Shown: piece after piece, positions 1 through 5,523 of the stretch
How the letters are laid out: each line of letters begins with the position of its first letter
How positions within the stretch are numbered: position 1 is the stretch's first letter
Source of the DNA: an uncultured Campylobacter sp.
Lineage (GTDB): Bacteria > Campylobacterota > Campylobacteria > Campylobacterales > Campylobacteraceae
Assembly: GCA_937896205.1 (NCBI GenBank)
Contig: CALBNA010000057.1
Coordinates: forward strand, 1-6,967
Direction: 5' to 3'
DNA length: 6,967 nucleotides
The notes under the pieces: model-generated
The model's database searches: none
What the model was told of the DNA's origin: nothing
The model's input: only the letters and a program-made list of their open reading frames with translations
Made by a program: the position numbers and the translations under genes

Positions 1-42
1 CTATCCTCTTCGTCGGCAGCGTCAGATGTGTATAAGAGACAG
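1..42. other. Nextera sequencing adapter (artefact)
   Basis: Bases 10-23 (TCGTCGGCAGCGTC) followed by 24-42 (AGATGTGTATAAGAGACAG) are the Illumina Nextera read-1 adapter ending in the 19-base Tn5 mosaic end. Bases 2-9 (TATCCTCT) match the i5 index I remember as S503/N503, and base 1 (c) fits the last base of the flow-cell primer. This is library-construction sequence left on the contig end. Genomic sequence starts at 43, and any reading frame crossing 42/43 is chimeric. Confidence 0.97.
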
Positions 43-773
43 CCGCGAAATTGCGCTTTTCCTTTAAAGATAGCTTTATCTAAATTTACTACGTCATTAA
101 ATTTGGCTTCTGTAAAAATTAAGTCACTTTCAAAACAAGCTTCTTTGAAAAGCATTTCACAGTTAATTGTGCTCCTATTAAAACTTAGCTTTTGGTTAAA
201 TGTAGCCTTAATAAATTTTATGTTTATCCCGTCAAACTGCCTTGCGTGCAAATTAAGCTCGCAATCAAATTCGGCACTTGAGAAATCTAGAACGCTAAAT
301 TTCCCTATATCCATAGTAAATTTTTGTTTAAAATAGGCGGCTTCAAATTTTACCTCCCTCAACTCCTTTTCTGTGGATAACGTAAAGGACTTATTAAAAG
401 TACTGATTGCAAAAGATATATCTTCTCTAGCATTTTTAGATACGAAATCACCGTTAAATACGCACGAATGAAAATACGCATATCCATCTACGTAAACTTC
501 TTTTGCAAATTCGCATCCGCTAAACGTGCTGTTATTACTGATGTCGCGTAAAAATACTTCGTTTTCAAATTTACAGGAGCCGATGTTAGGAAGGTTGGAA
601 TTTACAATTATAACCTTCCGCTTAATTTTATTTAAATACTCTATAGATATTGAGTTGTCCATAATATCGCATTTATAAAGGACAATATTAAATTCGTCGC
701 TTTGCAGATATTTTTCTAAATTTATATGATTGATGAAGTCTGATTTTAGATTTAAATAAAAACCTTTAAAAAT
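43..773 (-). CDS. Pentapeptide-repeat body, -1 frame, truncated by contig end
   Basis: On the minus strand the frame from 785 down to the adapter has no stop. It gives over 240 residues with an F/L at nearly every fifth position: CKFENEVFLRD, CEFAKEVYVDG, CVFNGDFVSKN, STFNKSFTL, AEFDCELNLHARQF, ATFNQKLSFN, ACFESDLIFTEAKFNDVV and AIFKGKAQF. The A/C-x-F spacing fits pentapeptide-repeat families (Pentapeptide_3-like), which fold as right-handed quadrilateral beta-helices. Functions in this family vary (gyrase mimicry, effector scaffolds, unknown), and nothing here selects one. The first in-frame ATG (660-662) has no ribosome binding site, so translation most likely comes from the 952 start by a frameshift. 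The C-terminus is lost at the adapter junction. A sampled line has about 32% GC (19 of 60 at 121-180) against about 58% in the MORN gene, so recent acquisition is possible. Confidence 0.7.
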
Positions 774-952
774 AAAAAAATCTGCTCATTGTACTTGCAT
801 TTTTCAATAAAACAATCTTCACTGTCTTGCCCCGACGCATACAAAGCATCTATATTGCCGCTAAGAATCCCAAGCTCCTGAAGCCTTTCAAGTTCTTTTT
901 GCTCAATTTCTTCTTTTGGCGCATCCAAAATTTTATCTATATCTAAACCCAT
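752..952 (-). CDS. N-terminal part of pentapeptide-repeat-like protein (frame 1)
   Basis: A 66-codon frame starts at an ATG at 952, with GAGG (961-964 on the plus strand, CCTC) 8 bases upstream, so the start is well supported. The first 57 or so residues are acidic and helical-looking (MGLDIDKILDAPKEEIEQ, then ELERLQELG) and end in CKYNEQ. The frame then enters a T7/T5 homopolymer region, reads IFLFLKVFI and stops. The same gene clearly continues in the -1 frame (see 43-773), so this frame is probably the start of one longer protein, not a finished 66-residue protein. Function is unknown; such N-terminal extensions occur before pentapeptide-repeat domains. Confidence 0.6.
   Translation of the reverse strand: MGLDIDKILDAPKEEIEQKELERLQELGILSGNIDALYASGQDSEDCFIEKCKYNEQIFLFLKVFI
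764..781 (-). other. Tandem -1 slippery heptamers / homopolymer frameshift point
   Basis: Read on the minus strand in the frame of the 952 start, the codons are ATT TTT TTA TTT TTA AAG. This contains T_TTT_TTA (779-773) and T_TTA_AAG (770-764), both of the canonical X_XXY_YYZ form and both in phase. A -1 slip at either one moves the ribosome into the 240-residue repeat frame before the zero-frame stop at 752-754. A single missing T in the T7 run would give the same split, so the tract may instead mark a sequencing error, a mutation or phase variation. Confidence 0.5.
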
Positions 953-1130
953 TTTTTAAACCTCGCTATCAGGCACATGCTAAAATTTATATTATGTGAA
1001 ATATTATCAAAAACCAACTTGCGAATTAATTATTAAGAAACAAAAACAGATAACGGATTTTAGCTCGCCTTCATCTTAAATTTAGTTTCAAATTTTAAAA
1101 TTACCCAAATAAGATAAAGCAGGAAAAACC

Positions 1131-2276
1131 ATGAAAATCCTAAAATTTCTATTTTTACTTCCGCTTCTAGCGATCGGTGCGCAGGCACTGGAGCCAAAAA
1201 TCGTAATGAAGCCCGAAGCGAGCCTAAAAAACGGGCTTTACTACGTAAAAGGTAAGCTCTACGACGGCACGCTAAAGATGCTTCGATACAGCGCCGAGGA
1301 CCTATATGACGTAAATGCGATGGGCATGGTCTATCCGAGGCTAAAACCGCTACCGCCTACTCTCATACGCGAGATAGACGTGCAGGGCGGCATAGCGGTG
1401 CGATATAGAGACTATTTTGACGGTAGAGATAAACCCTCAAACGAATACCCCCTAAAAAACGGCGTCCGCGAGGGCACAGCTAAGCACTACCACGCAGATA
1501 GCGGCGCTCTGATGGGCGAGAGCGAATACAAAAATGACGTTCGCGACGGGCGCTATCGCCGCTACTACTTTGACGAGGGCGGCGCGTTAAAGCAGGAGGG
1601 CGCCTACAAGGTGGACAAGCGAGAGGGCGTATTTACCGACTATTACGTTAGCGGCGAGATTAGCGCGCGCAGTCCCTATGTCGGCGGGCTACGAAACGGC
1701 GAGGATGTAGACTACTACAAAAGCGGCAAAATCCGCGGCGTGCGAACCTATAAAAACGACAAGCGAGAGGGTGCGGGAAAATGGTACTACGAAAGCGGCG
1801 CCGTGGAGGAGACGGGCGAATATAAAAACGACCGCAAAAACGGCGTTTGGAAGCGATTTTACGAAAACGGCAAAACGCTAGTGGTAGAAAATTACAAAGA
1901 CGGCGAAAAGGACGGCGTCGCGCGCGAATATTACCCAAGCGGCAAGCTGCGAGGCGAATACGAGTATAAAGACGGCCGCCAAACGGGCTCGGGGCTGGAC
2001 TACTACGAGAGCGGAGCGCTGGCTGCAAAAGTGATGTTTAAAAACGGACGCTATCACGGGCTGTACGAGGAATATCACGAAAACGGCGCGCTAAAAGCCA
2101 AAGTGACGTTTGAGGACGGGCTGGAGGTCGGCACGGCGAAACACTATTACGCAAATGGCAAACTCGAAGCCGAGGGCGAATTTGAGCGCGGCAGGCTCAT
2201 CCGCGCCAAGAGGTACGATAGAGACGGCAAACTAATCAGCGACAAGTCGGATAAAAACGGACTGCCGAGGGAGTAA
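1131..2276 (+). CDS. Secreted MORN-variant repeat protein (YwqK/COG2849-like)
   Basis: A protein of 381 residues. Residues 1-20 (MKILKFLFLLPLLAIGAQAL) are a typical signal peptide, probably cleaved after AQA, so it acts in the periplasm or at the surface. From about residue 106 to 370 it consists of some eleven units of mostly 24 residues with the pattern Y-K-(N/D)-(D/G)-x-(R/K)-(D/E/N)-G-x(3)-(K/R/D)-Y-Y-x-(S/N)-G-(K/A)-L. Clear copies start at residues 133, 159, 183, 207, 231, 255, 279, 303 and 327. This is the MORN-repeat variant found in YwqK-family proteins, often labelled antitoxin in databases; that label comes from the Bacillus family and is not supported here, since no toxin gene adjoins. 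The start has AGGA (1121-1124) six bases upstream. It is transcribed divergently from the pentapeptide-repeat gene and stands alone. Its role is unknown; protein or ligand binding by the repeat array is inference. Confidence 0.85.
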   Translation: MKILKFLFLLPLLAIGAQALEPKIVMKPEASLKNGLYYVKGKLYDGTLKMLRYSAEDLYDVNAMGMVYPRLKPLPPTLIREIDVQGGIAVRYRDYFDGRDKPSNEYPLKNGVREGTAKHYHADSGALMGESEYKNDVRDGRYRRYYFDEGGALKQEGAYKVDKREGVFTDYYVSGEISARSPYVGGLRNGEDVDYYKSGKIRGVRTYKNDKREGAGKWYYESGAVEETGEYKNDRKNGVWKRFYENGKTLVVENYKDGEKDGVAREYYPSGKLRGEYEYKDGRQTGSGLDYYESGALAAKVMFKNGRYHGLYEEYHENGALKAKVTFEDGLEVGTAKHYYANGKLEAEGEFERGRLIRAKRYDRDGKLISDKSDKNGLPRE

Positions 2277-3027
2277 ATTCGGCTAAATTCGCGTGGCTAA
2301 TTCGCGTCGTTTAAATTTGGTTTTGAGGCCATAATTTTTGGCATTTGTACCGCTTTGGCGGGAAATTTGGCACGCAAAGCTGAAAAAGCCGAGTAAAATT
2401 CCCGCAAAATTTTATAAATTTTGCCGTGCTTTCGGGTAAATTTTGCCCGCGTAACGTGCAAATTTCTAGGTAAGCAAGACGAGGCGCATATGGGGCAAGT
2501 GAACAGTGATGTTTACAATAGTGGACGGCGCAAGATGCATGAAATTTTACGGCAAAATGCGGTTTTAGGCATTTGCGGGCGTAAAACAGAGGCGGTTTGG
2601 GCGTCAAGCTAGCATTTAAAAGACGCCGAAGCGACTCTGACAAAGCGCGCCAAAAACATAGGCGCGAGACTTGCGGACGCGAACGGGTAAAATTTGCAAA
2701 CGTTTTTTCTTGCAAAAAGGTAAAGCTTTGCCAAACCGCAAAGGCCGTAAATTTAATCCGCCCGCGCGAAGTAATCAAAACGCCGCTTTGAGCCGATAAA
2801 ATTTACGCGTCAAAGAGAAAATTTGCTCGCAAATTCGGATCGTAAGCGCCGAATTTAAGCTCTCTTCCTAGCCGAACGTTTAAATTTCCTTTGTAAATTC
2901 GGCCCCATCGGTTCGTTAAATTTAGTGCATTTATTTCGTTAAATTTGCTCTTTCGCGGCGGACTAAATTTAAATTTAGAGCAAATTTAATTTAAAATCAT
3001 AAAATCGTCGAAATTTAAGGAGCAAAT
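2277..3027. other. 751-base intergenic region rich in AAATTT, no supported gene
   Basis: No reading frame here has a ribosome binding site together with a recognisable or protein-like product. The region holds about 18 AAATTT hexamers counted by eye (for example at 2313, 2437, 2943 and the cluster near 2967-2988). It also holds small inverted repeats without T tracts: CGCGCC/GGCGCG (2646-2651 and 2661-2666), CGGG/CCCG (2433-2436 and 2446-2449) and a near-palindrome around the AAAGCTTT at about 2719-2732. No tRNA, rRNA or transposon end was seen. The right end carries the racemase promoter. Confidence 0.6.
2992..3005 (+). promoter_or_regulatory. Candidate promoter of the racemase gene
   Basis: Two TAAAAT boxes (2992-2997 and 3000-3005) lie 15-30 bases before the AAGGAG ribosome binding site (3017-3022), with AT-rich DNA upstream. 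This matches the Campylobacter sigma-70 style, which has a good -10 and no fixed -35. Transcription would start near 3004-3012, leaving a leader of only about 20 bases. Confidence 0.45.
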
Positions 3028-3717
3028 ATGAAAAAAATCGGCCTAATCGGCGGGATGAGTTTTGAGTCTACGATAACGTATTACGAGCAAATAAATCGCA
3101 AAATAAACGAGCGTCTAGGCGGGCTAAGCAGCGCGGAGATACTGCTAAGCAGTGTAAATTTCGAGGAGATCGAGGCTTGCCAGCGCGAAAACAGATGGGA
3201 GGACGCGGGCGAAATTTTGGCGCGGCACGCGAGGATTTTGCAAGGCGGCGGGGCGGATTTTATATTCATCTGCACAAATACGATGCACAGGTGCTTTGAC
3301 GCCGTGCAAAGCGCCGTTAGCGTGCCCGTAGCGCATATCGCGGACGCCACGTTAAAAGCGCTAAAAAACGCCGGCGTCGCCAAAGTGGGGTTGCTTGGAA
3401 CCGTTTATACGATGACGCAGGATTTTTACAAAAGTCGGTTGATAGAGGGCGGCGCGGAGGTGCTTTTGCCAAGCGCGGAGGATATGGCAGAAGTAAATCG
3501 CGTCATCTTTGAGGAGCTTTGCTACGGCAAAATCGCGCCTAGCTCAAAGGCGAATTTCTTGCGCATCATAGAGGATTTTAGGTCGCGCGGCGCGCAAGGA
3601 GCGATACTTGGCTGCACCGAGATAGGCATGCTGGTATCGCAGGCGGATACGGATATGCGGCTTTTTGATACGACGCAGATACACATTGACGCGGCGGTTG
3701 AGGCGGCGCTGTCGTAG
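3028..3717 (+). CDS. Aspartate/glutamate racemase family amino-acid racemase (YgeA-like)
   Basis: A protein of 229 residues, the same length class as E. coli YgeA (about 230). It is a PLP-independent racemase of the Asp/Glu/hydantoin racemase superfamily, which moves the alpha proton between two catalytic cysteines. Both are present: C82 in ICTNTMH (residues 81-87) and C196 in LGCTEIG (194-200). Other family marks are IGLIGGMSFEST (4-15), the HIADAT stretch (103-108), GLLGTVYTMTQDFY (121-134) and FEELCYG (161-167). The match to YgeA as I remember it is close along the whole length. YgeA has been reported as a broad-specificity racemase favouring homoserine, so L-aspartate specificity should not be assumed. 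The product could supply D-amino acids for the wall or take part in their breakdown. The start has AAGGAG (3017-3022) five bases upstream. It is a single-gene unit, followed by a hairpin at 3723-3754. Confidence 0.9.
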   Translation: MKKIGLIGGMSFESTITYYEQINRKINERLGGLSSAEILLSSVNFEEIEACQRENRWEDAGEILARHARILQGGGADFIFICTNTMHRCFDAVQSAVSVPVAHIADATLKALKNAGVAKVGLLGTVYTMTQDFYKSRLIEGGAEVLLPSAEDMAEVNRVIFEELCYGKIAPSSKANFLRIIEDFRSRGAQGAILGCTEIGMLVSQADTDMRLFDTTQIHIDAAVEAALS

Positions 3718-3722
3718 TTTTT

Positions 3723-3756
3723 AGACGCAAAGGGGTTAAATTTACTCCGCGTCTTT
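3723..3756 (+). terminator. Hairpin terminator after the racemase gene
   Basis: AGACGC (3723-3728) pairs with GCGTCT (3749-3754). After an AAA bulge, GGGGT (3732-3736) pairs with ACTCC (3744-3748) with one G-T wobble around a 7-base loop. The stem begins 6 bases after the racemase stop codon. The T tract is short (TTT at 3754-3756), so termination may be incomplete. Confidence 0.5.
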
Positions 3757-3806
3757 AGATAAATTTGCGTAAATTTACGGTTTGCAGGGCATTTTACTTT
3801 TGGCGC

Positions 3807-3829
3807 TACGATTTTTATATCGTATTTTT
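3807..3829 (+). terminator. Weak AT-rich hairpin with T5 tract
   Basis: TACGAT (3807-3812) and ATCGTA (3819-3824) are perfect inverted repeats around a 6-base loop and are followed directly by TTTTT (3825-3829). The stem has only two G-C pairs. It could act as a second terminator for read-through from the racemase gene. Confidence 0.35.
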
Positions 3830-3850
3830 AGACCCGCAAACGATAAATCT

Positions 3851-3912
3851 TATAAAAGGTAAAAGCAAGAATGGGTAAAATGTGGAGCAAACAGCGTTAA
3901 AAACGCTGTTTT
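3851..3912 (+). ncRNA. Candidate short transcript: TATAAA box, then perfect 10-bp hairpin
   Basis: A TATAAA box (3851-3856) is followed about 33 bases later by a perfect 10-bp stem, AAACAGCGTT (3889-3898) with AACGCTGTTT (3902-3911), a 3-base AAA loop and a T4 end (3909-3912). Promoter plus terminator would give an RNA of about 50 bases. The nine-codon frame inside it (ATG at 3871, TAA at 3898-3900) has no good ribosome binding site. The hairpin could equally be a terminator for leftward transcription from the decayed gene at 3967-4356. No known RNA family was recognised. Confidence 0.25.
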
Positions 3913-3966
3913 AGCAGATAGAAACATAAGGAAAAATAAGAACTAAAAACGTAAAATTTGCAAAAT

Positions 3967-4356
3967 TTAGGTTTTTTGCATTTTGAAAGCCAAACCTTCA
4001 ATTTGCCTCAAAAGCTTCAAAAACAGCTTCAAAATCCCTTTAAACCACGCCTTTTTTGACATGCGCCGCACCCTATGATAGTGCAATTTTCTAAATTTTT
4101 GCCGTCTATTAAGGTAGGCTCGTATTTTTCATTATCCAAAAATAGAGCTATAGCCTTCGTTATCAGGTTTTTATAATTGCTTGACGAATGCGTTGCCGCC
4201 CCAGTTTATGACGTGTGCATTGCCGCTTTTGCCGTGCTTATAAAAAAGAAGTTTGTCGTTAGAGATATCGCAACTCTTAAATTTGCGCGCCTTAATTTCG
4301 CCGATATTTAACGAGATTTGGGCGGTTTTATGCGCTGATTTCTTGGATCTGATCAA
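3967..4356 (-). pseudogene. Decayed unknown gene in three frame segments
   Basis: Three protein-like segments follow one another on the minus strand. Segment A (4356 to about 4195) includes ISLNIGEIKARKFKSCDI and HGKSGNAHVINWGGN, then stops at TAA. Segment B, in another frame (about 4205 to 4029), includes SSNYKNLITKAIALFLDNEK, YEPTLIDGKNLENC and IIGCGAC. Segment C, back in the frame of A (4062 to 3967), reads MSKKAWFKGILKLFLKLLRQ and goes on to a TAA. Two compensating frameshifts would join them into a protein of about 130 residues. The 5' end has no ATG or ribosome binding site (a TTG at 4356 is preceded by a stop two codons earlier), so the front is also lost. I do not recognise the family. 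A chance arrangement cannot be excluded. Confidence 0.35.
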
Positions 4357-4385
4357 GTAAATTTAATAAACGTTACGAATTTCTA

Positions 4386-4414
4386 CTTAGATGATAACAA
4401 CTATCATAACTAAG
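4386..4414 (+). promoter_or_regulatory. Fur-type operator upstream of the fldA operon
   Basis: TGATAAC-A-ACTATCA (4392-4406) matches the 7-1-7 Fur box TGATAAT-N-ATTATCA at 12 of 14 positions. It sits inside a second, almost co-centred inverted repeat, CTTAG (4386-4390) and CTAAG (4410-4414). It lies 30-45 bases upstream of the TATAAT box at 4437-4442, at the upstream edge of the promoter. The TGATA...TATCA ends favour Fur over PerR (TTATAAT-N-ATTATAA), but PerR cannot be excluded from sequence. The position would fit repression by extended binding or Fur-dependent activation. Confidence 0.6.
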
Positions 4415-4436
4415 CTATTTTTTAGCTAATCTATTT

Positions 4437-4442
4437 TATAAT
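4437..4442 (+). promoter_or_regulatory. TATAAT -10 box of the DUF2325-fldA operon
   Basis: A perfect TATAAT in a T/A-rich context (TTTTATAATAATC). The DNA upstream includes a T6 run flanked by AGCTA (4413-4417) and TAGCT (4423-4427), where a -35 would lie. The start site would be near 4449, leaving a leader of about 22 bases containing the AGGAG at 4461-4465. Confidence 0.6.
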
Positions 4443-4471
4443 AATCACAATCAAATAAACAGGAGCACAAA

Positions 4472-4792
4472 ATGTCAGTTTTAGTTATCGGAGCCGACGA
4501 GATAACGCCTATAAAAGCAGTCCTAAAAGACCTCGGCGCGGAAGCGATCGAGCACTGGGACGCGCGTAACGAAAACCGCGTAAATCGCAAACCGATCCCG
4601 CAAGATACCGAGTGCGTCGTGATGTTAACCAGTTTTCTAAACCACAACACGATGAAAACGATAAAAAACCAAGCTAAAAAGCGCAATATTCCGATCGTCT
4701 GCGCCAAAAGAAGCGTTAGCTGCGTATTTAGCGAGTATTGCAAAGTCTTTGGGCTAGATAAGGAATTTGGATGCTGCAAGGTAAAAGACTAA
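4472..4792 (+). CDS. DUF2325 domain protein, cysteine-rich
   Basis: A protein of 106 residues with the DUF2325 layout: an N-terminal strand and glycine turn (VLVIGADE, 3-10), HWDARNENR at 28-36, IPQDTECVVMLTSFLNHNT at 42-60, a lysine-rich helix (MKTIKNQAKKRNIPIV, 61-76) and a serine/cysteine tail. It has six cysteines (C48, C77, C84, C90, C101, C102), four of them in the last 23 residues, which could bind metal or form disulfides. The biochemical function of the family is unknown. The start has AGGAG (4461-4465) six bases upstream. It is the first gene of a three-gene operon ending in fldA; from memory C. jejuni has a similar order (Cj1384c-Cj1383c-fldA) responsive to iron and peroxide. The Fur box in front supports iron control here. 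Confidence 0.8.
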   Translation: MSVLVIGADEITPIKAVLKDLGAEAIEHWDARNENRVNRKPIPQDTECVVMLTSFLNHNTMKTIKNQAKKRNIPIVCAKRSVSCVFSEYCKVFGLDKEFGCCKVKD

Positions 4793-4795
4793 TAG

Positions 4796-5512
4796 ATGAA
4801 ATTCGGCTTTTTATCAGGTATTGGAGAAATAACTCCAAGTATTTTTTCAGGGCTTGATGCGGTAAATAAAGCCCGAGTTTTTATAAATTTATACAACTGT
4901 TGCGCAGGTCGCGAGCTAAAAATTCCTCTTATTTATGCGTATTCGGGCTTAAATTTGGAGGAAATTTTTCTAAAACGTATCGATGACTTGTGCGAGTTTA
5001 AAAATCCTAGCCGAAGTAAAATTTCAAGCTTTTGCATCGCTTCAAACGCCGTTATCTGCGCCTATAAATCAGGCAAATTTGATGCCGTCCCGCCACTAGC
5101 CGTCTCTCCCAAACACCCGGCCGCCAAGCTAATCCTTATGCTAAAATCCCAAAACGGAATATGTTTTGACGCGGACATAATGTTTTCTCAGTTTGTTTAT
5201 GATAAAATACGCGCCAAACATTTTGATAAAAACGTTTATTTTCAAGACGGGATTATCTTTGCAGAGCAGGATGGGCGCAAGCTTTTTGGCGTTATGCCGT
5301 GCTTTAAAGAGATAACCAAAGAGCGGTTTCATCTGGCTAACTGCGAGATCGCTAGGGGCTTTGAGGCGCTTAGCGGAGGGGAGTTTGACAGGATGTTCAT
5401 CGTAGCTCCGAGAAATGCGAATTTCTCGCGCTACATCGAGGTTAAGCGGGAGTGCGGACGCGGCGGATCGCTGCGACTGGTGCCCTACACGATAAGTCAT
5501 CATATTTTTTAA
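4796..5512 (+). CDS. Conserved hypothetical cysteine-rich protein beside fldA
   Basis: A protein of 238 residues that I cannot place in a named family. It starts MKFGFLSGIGEITPSIFSGL and has no signal peptide or membrane segment, so it is probably cytoplasmic. It has nine cysteines, including a CC pair (C35-C36), C80, C88, C123, C169 and C183, plus a basic C-terminal part (VKRECGRGGSLRLVPYTISHH). Its ATG is three bases after the stop of the DUF2325 gene, and the only upstream AAGG (4778-4781) is 14 bases away, so translation is probably coupled to the gene before it. Its own stop (5510-5512) overlaps the fldA ribosome binding site. From memory it corresponds in position and size to C. jejuni Cj1383c. 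A role linked to redox or iron limitation is inferred from the operon only. Confidence 0.75.
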   Translation: MKFGFLSGIGEITPSIFSGLDAVNKARVFINLYNCCAGRELKIPLIYAYSGLNLEEIFLKRIDDLCEFKNPSRSKISSFCIASNAVICAYKSGKFDAVPPLAVSPKHPAAKLILMLKSQNGICFDADIMFSQFVYDKIRAKHFDKNVYFQDGIIFAEQDGRKLFGVMPCFKEITKERFHLANCEIARGFEALSGGEFDRMFIVAPRNANFSRYIEVKRECGRGGSLRLVPYTISHHIF

Positions 5513-5523
5513 AGGAAATTTAA

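Noticed and set aside
28..336. Plus-strand open frame of 102 codons
   Set aside because: It starts at a GTG inside the Nextera adapter and is antisense to the pentapeptide-repeat body; no ribosome binding site.
1660..2078. Two antisense open frames inside the MORN gene
   Set aside because: Arg/Pro/Cys-rich or low-complexity translations opposite repeated GGC/TAC codons; no ribosome binding site; typical shadows of a repetitive gene.
1449..2240. Regular 72-base periodicity that could look like a repeat array
   Set aside because: It is the DNA image of the 24-residue MORN-variant units; copies diverge and there are no spacers, so it is not CRISPR.
2646..2666. CGCGCC/GGCGCG hairpin
   Set aside because: Perfect 6-bp stem but no T tract, no upstream gene end and no protein context; treated as chance.
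2311..2778. Minus-strand open frame of 155 codons in the intergenic region
   Set aside because: Cys/Lys/Phe-rich, no recognisable family, no ribosome binding site; the AAATTT-rich DNA keeps frames open by chance.
2421..2791. Two short overlapping plus-strand frames
   Set aside because: Very basic translations without family resemblance or translation signals.
3081..3383. Antisense frames inside the racemase gene
   Set aside because: Shadows of a firmly identified gene; no start signals.
3871..3900. Nine-codon leader-peptide-like frame (MGKMWSKQR)
   Set aside because: The AAGG upstream is too far (about 12 bases), there is no run of regulatory codons and no downstream biosynthetic gene in the same direction.
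4426..4779. Minus-strand frame opposite the DUF2325 gene
   Set aside because: It overlaps the promoter, ribosome binding site and coding sequence of a recognised gene; no start signals.
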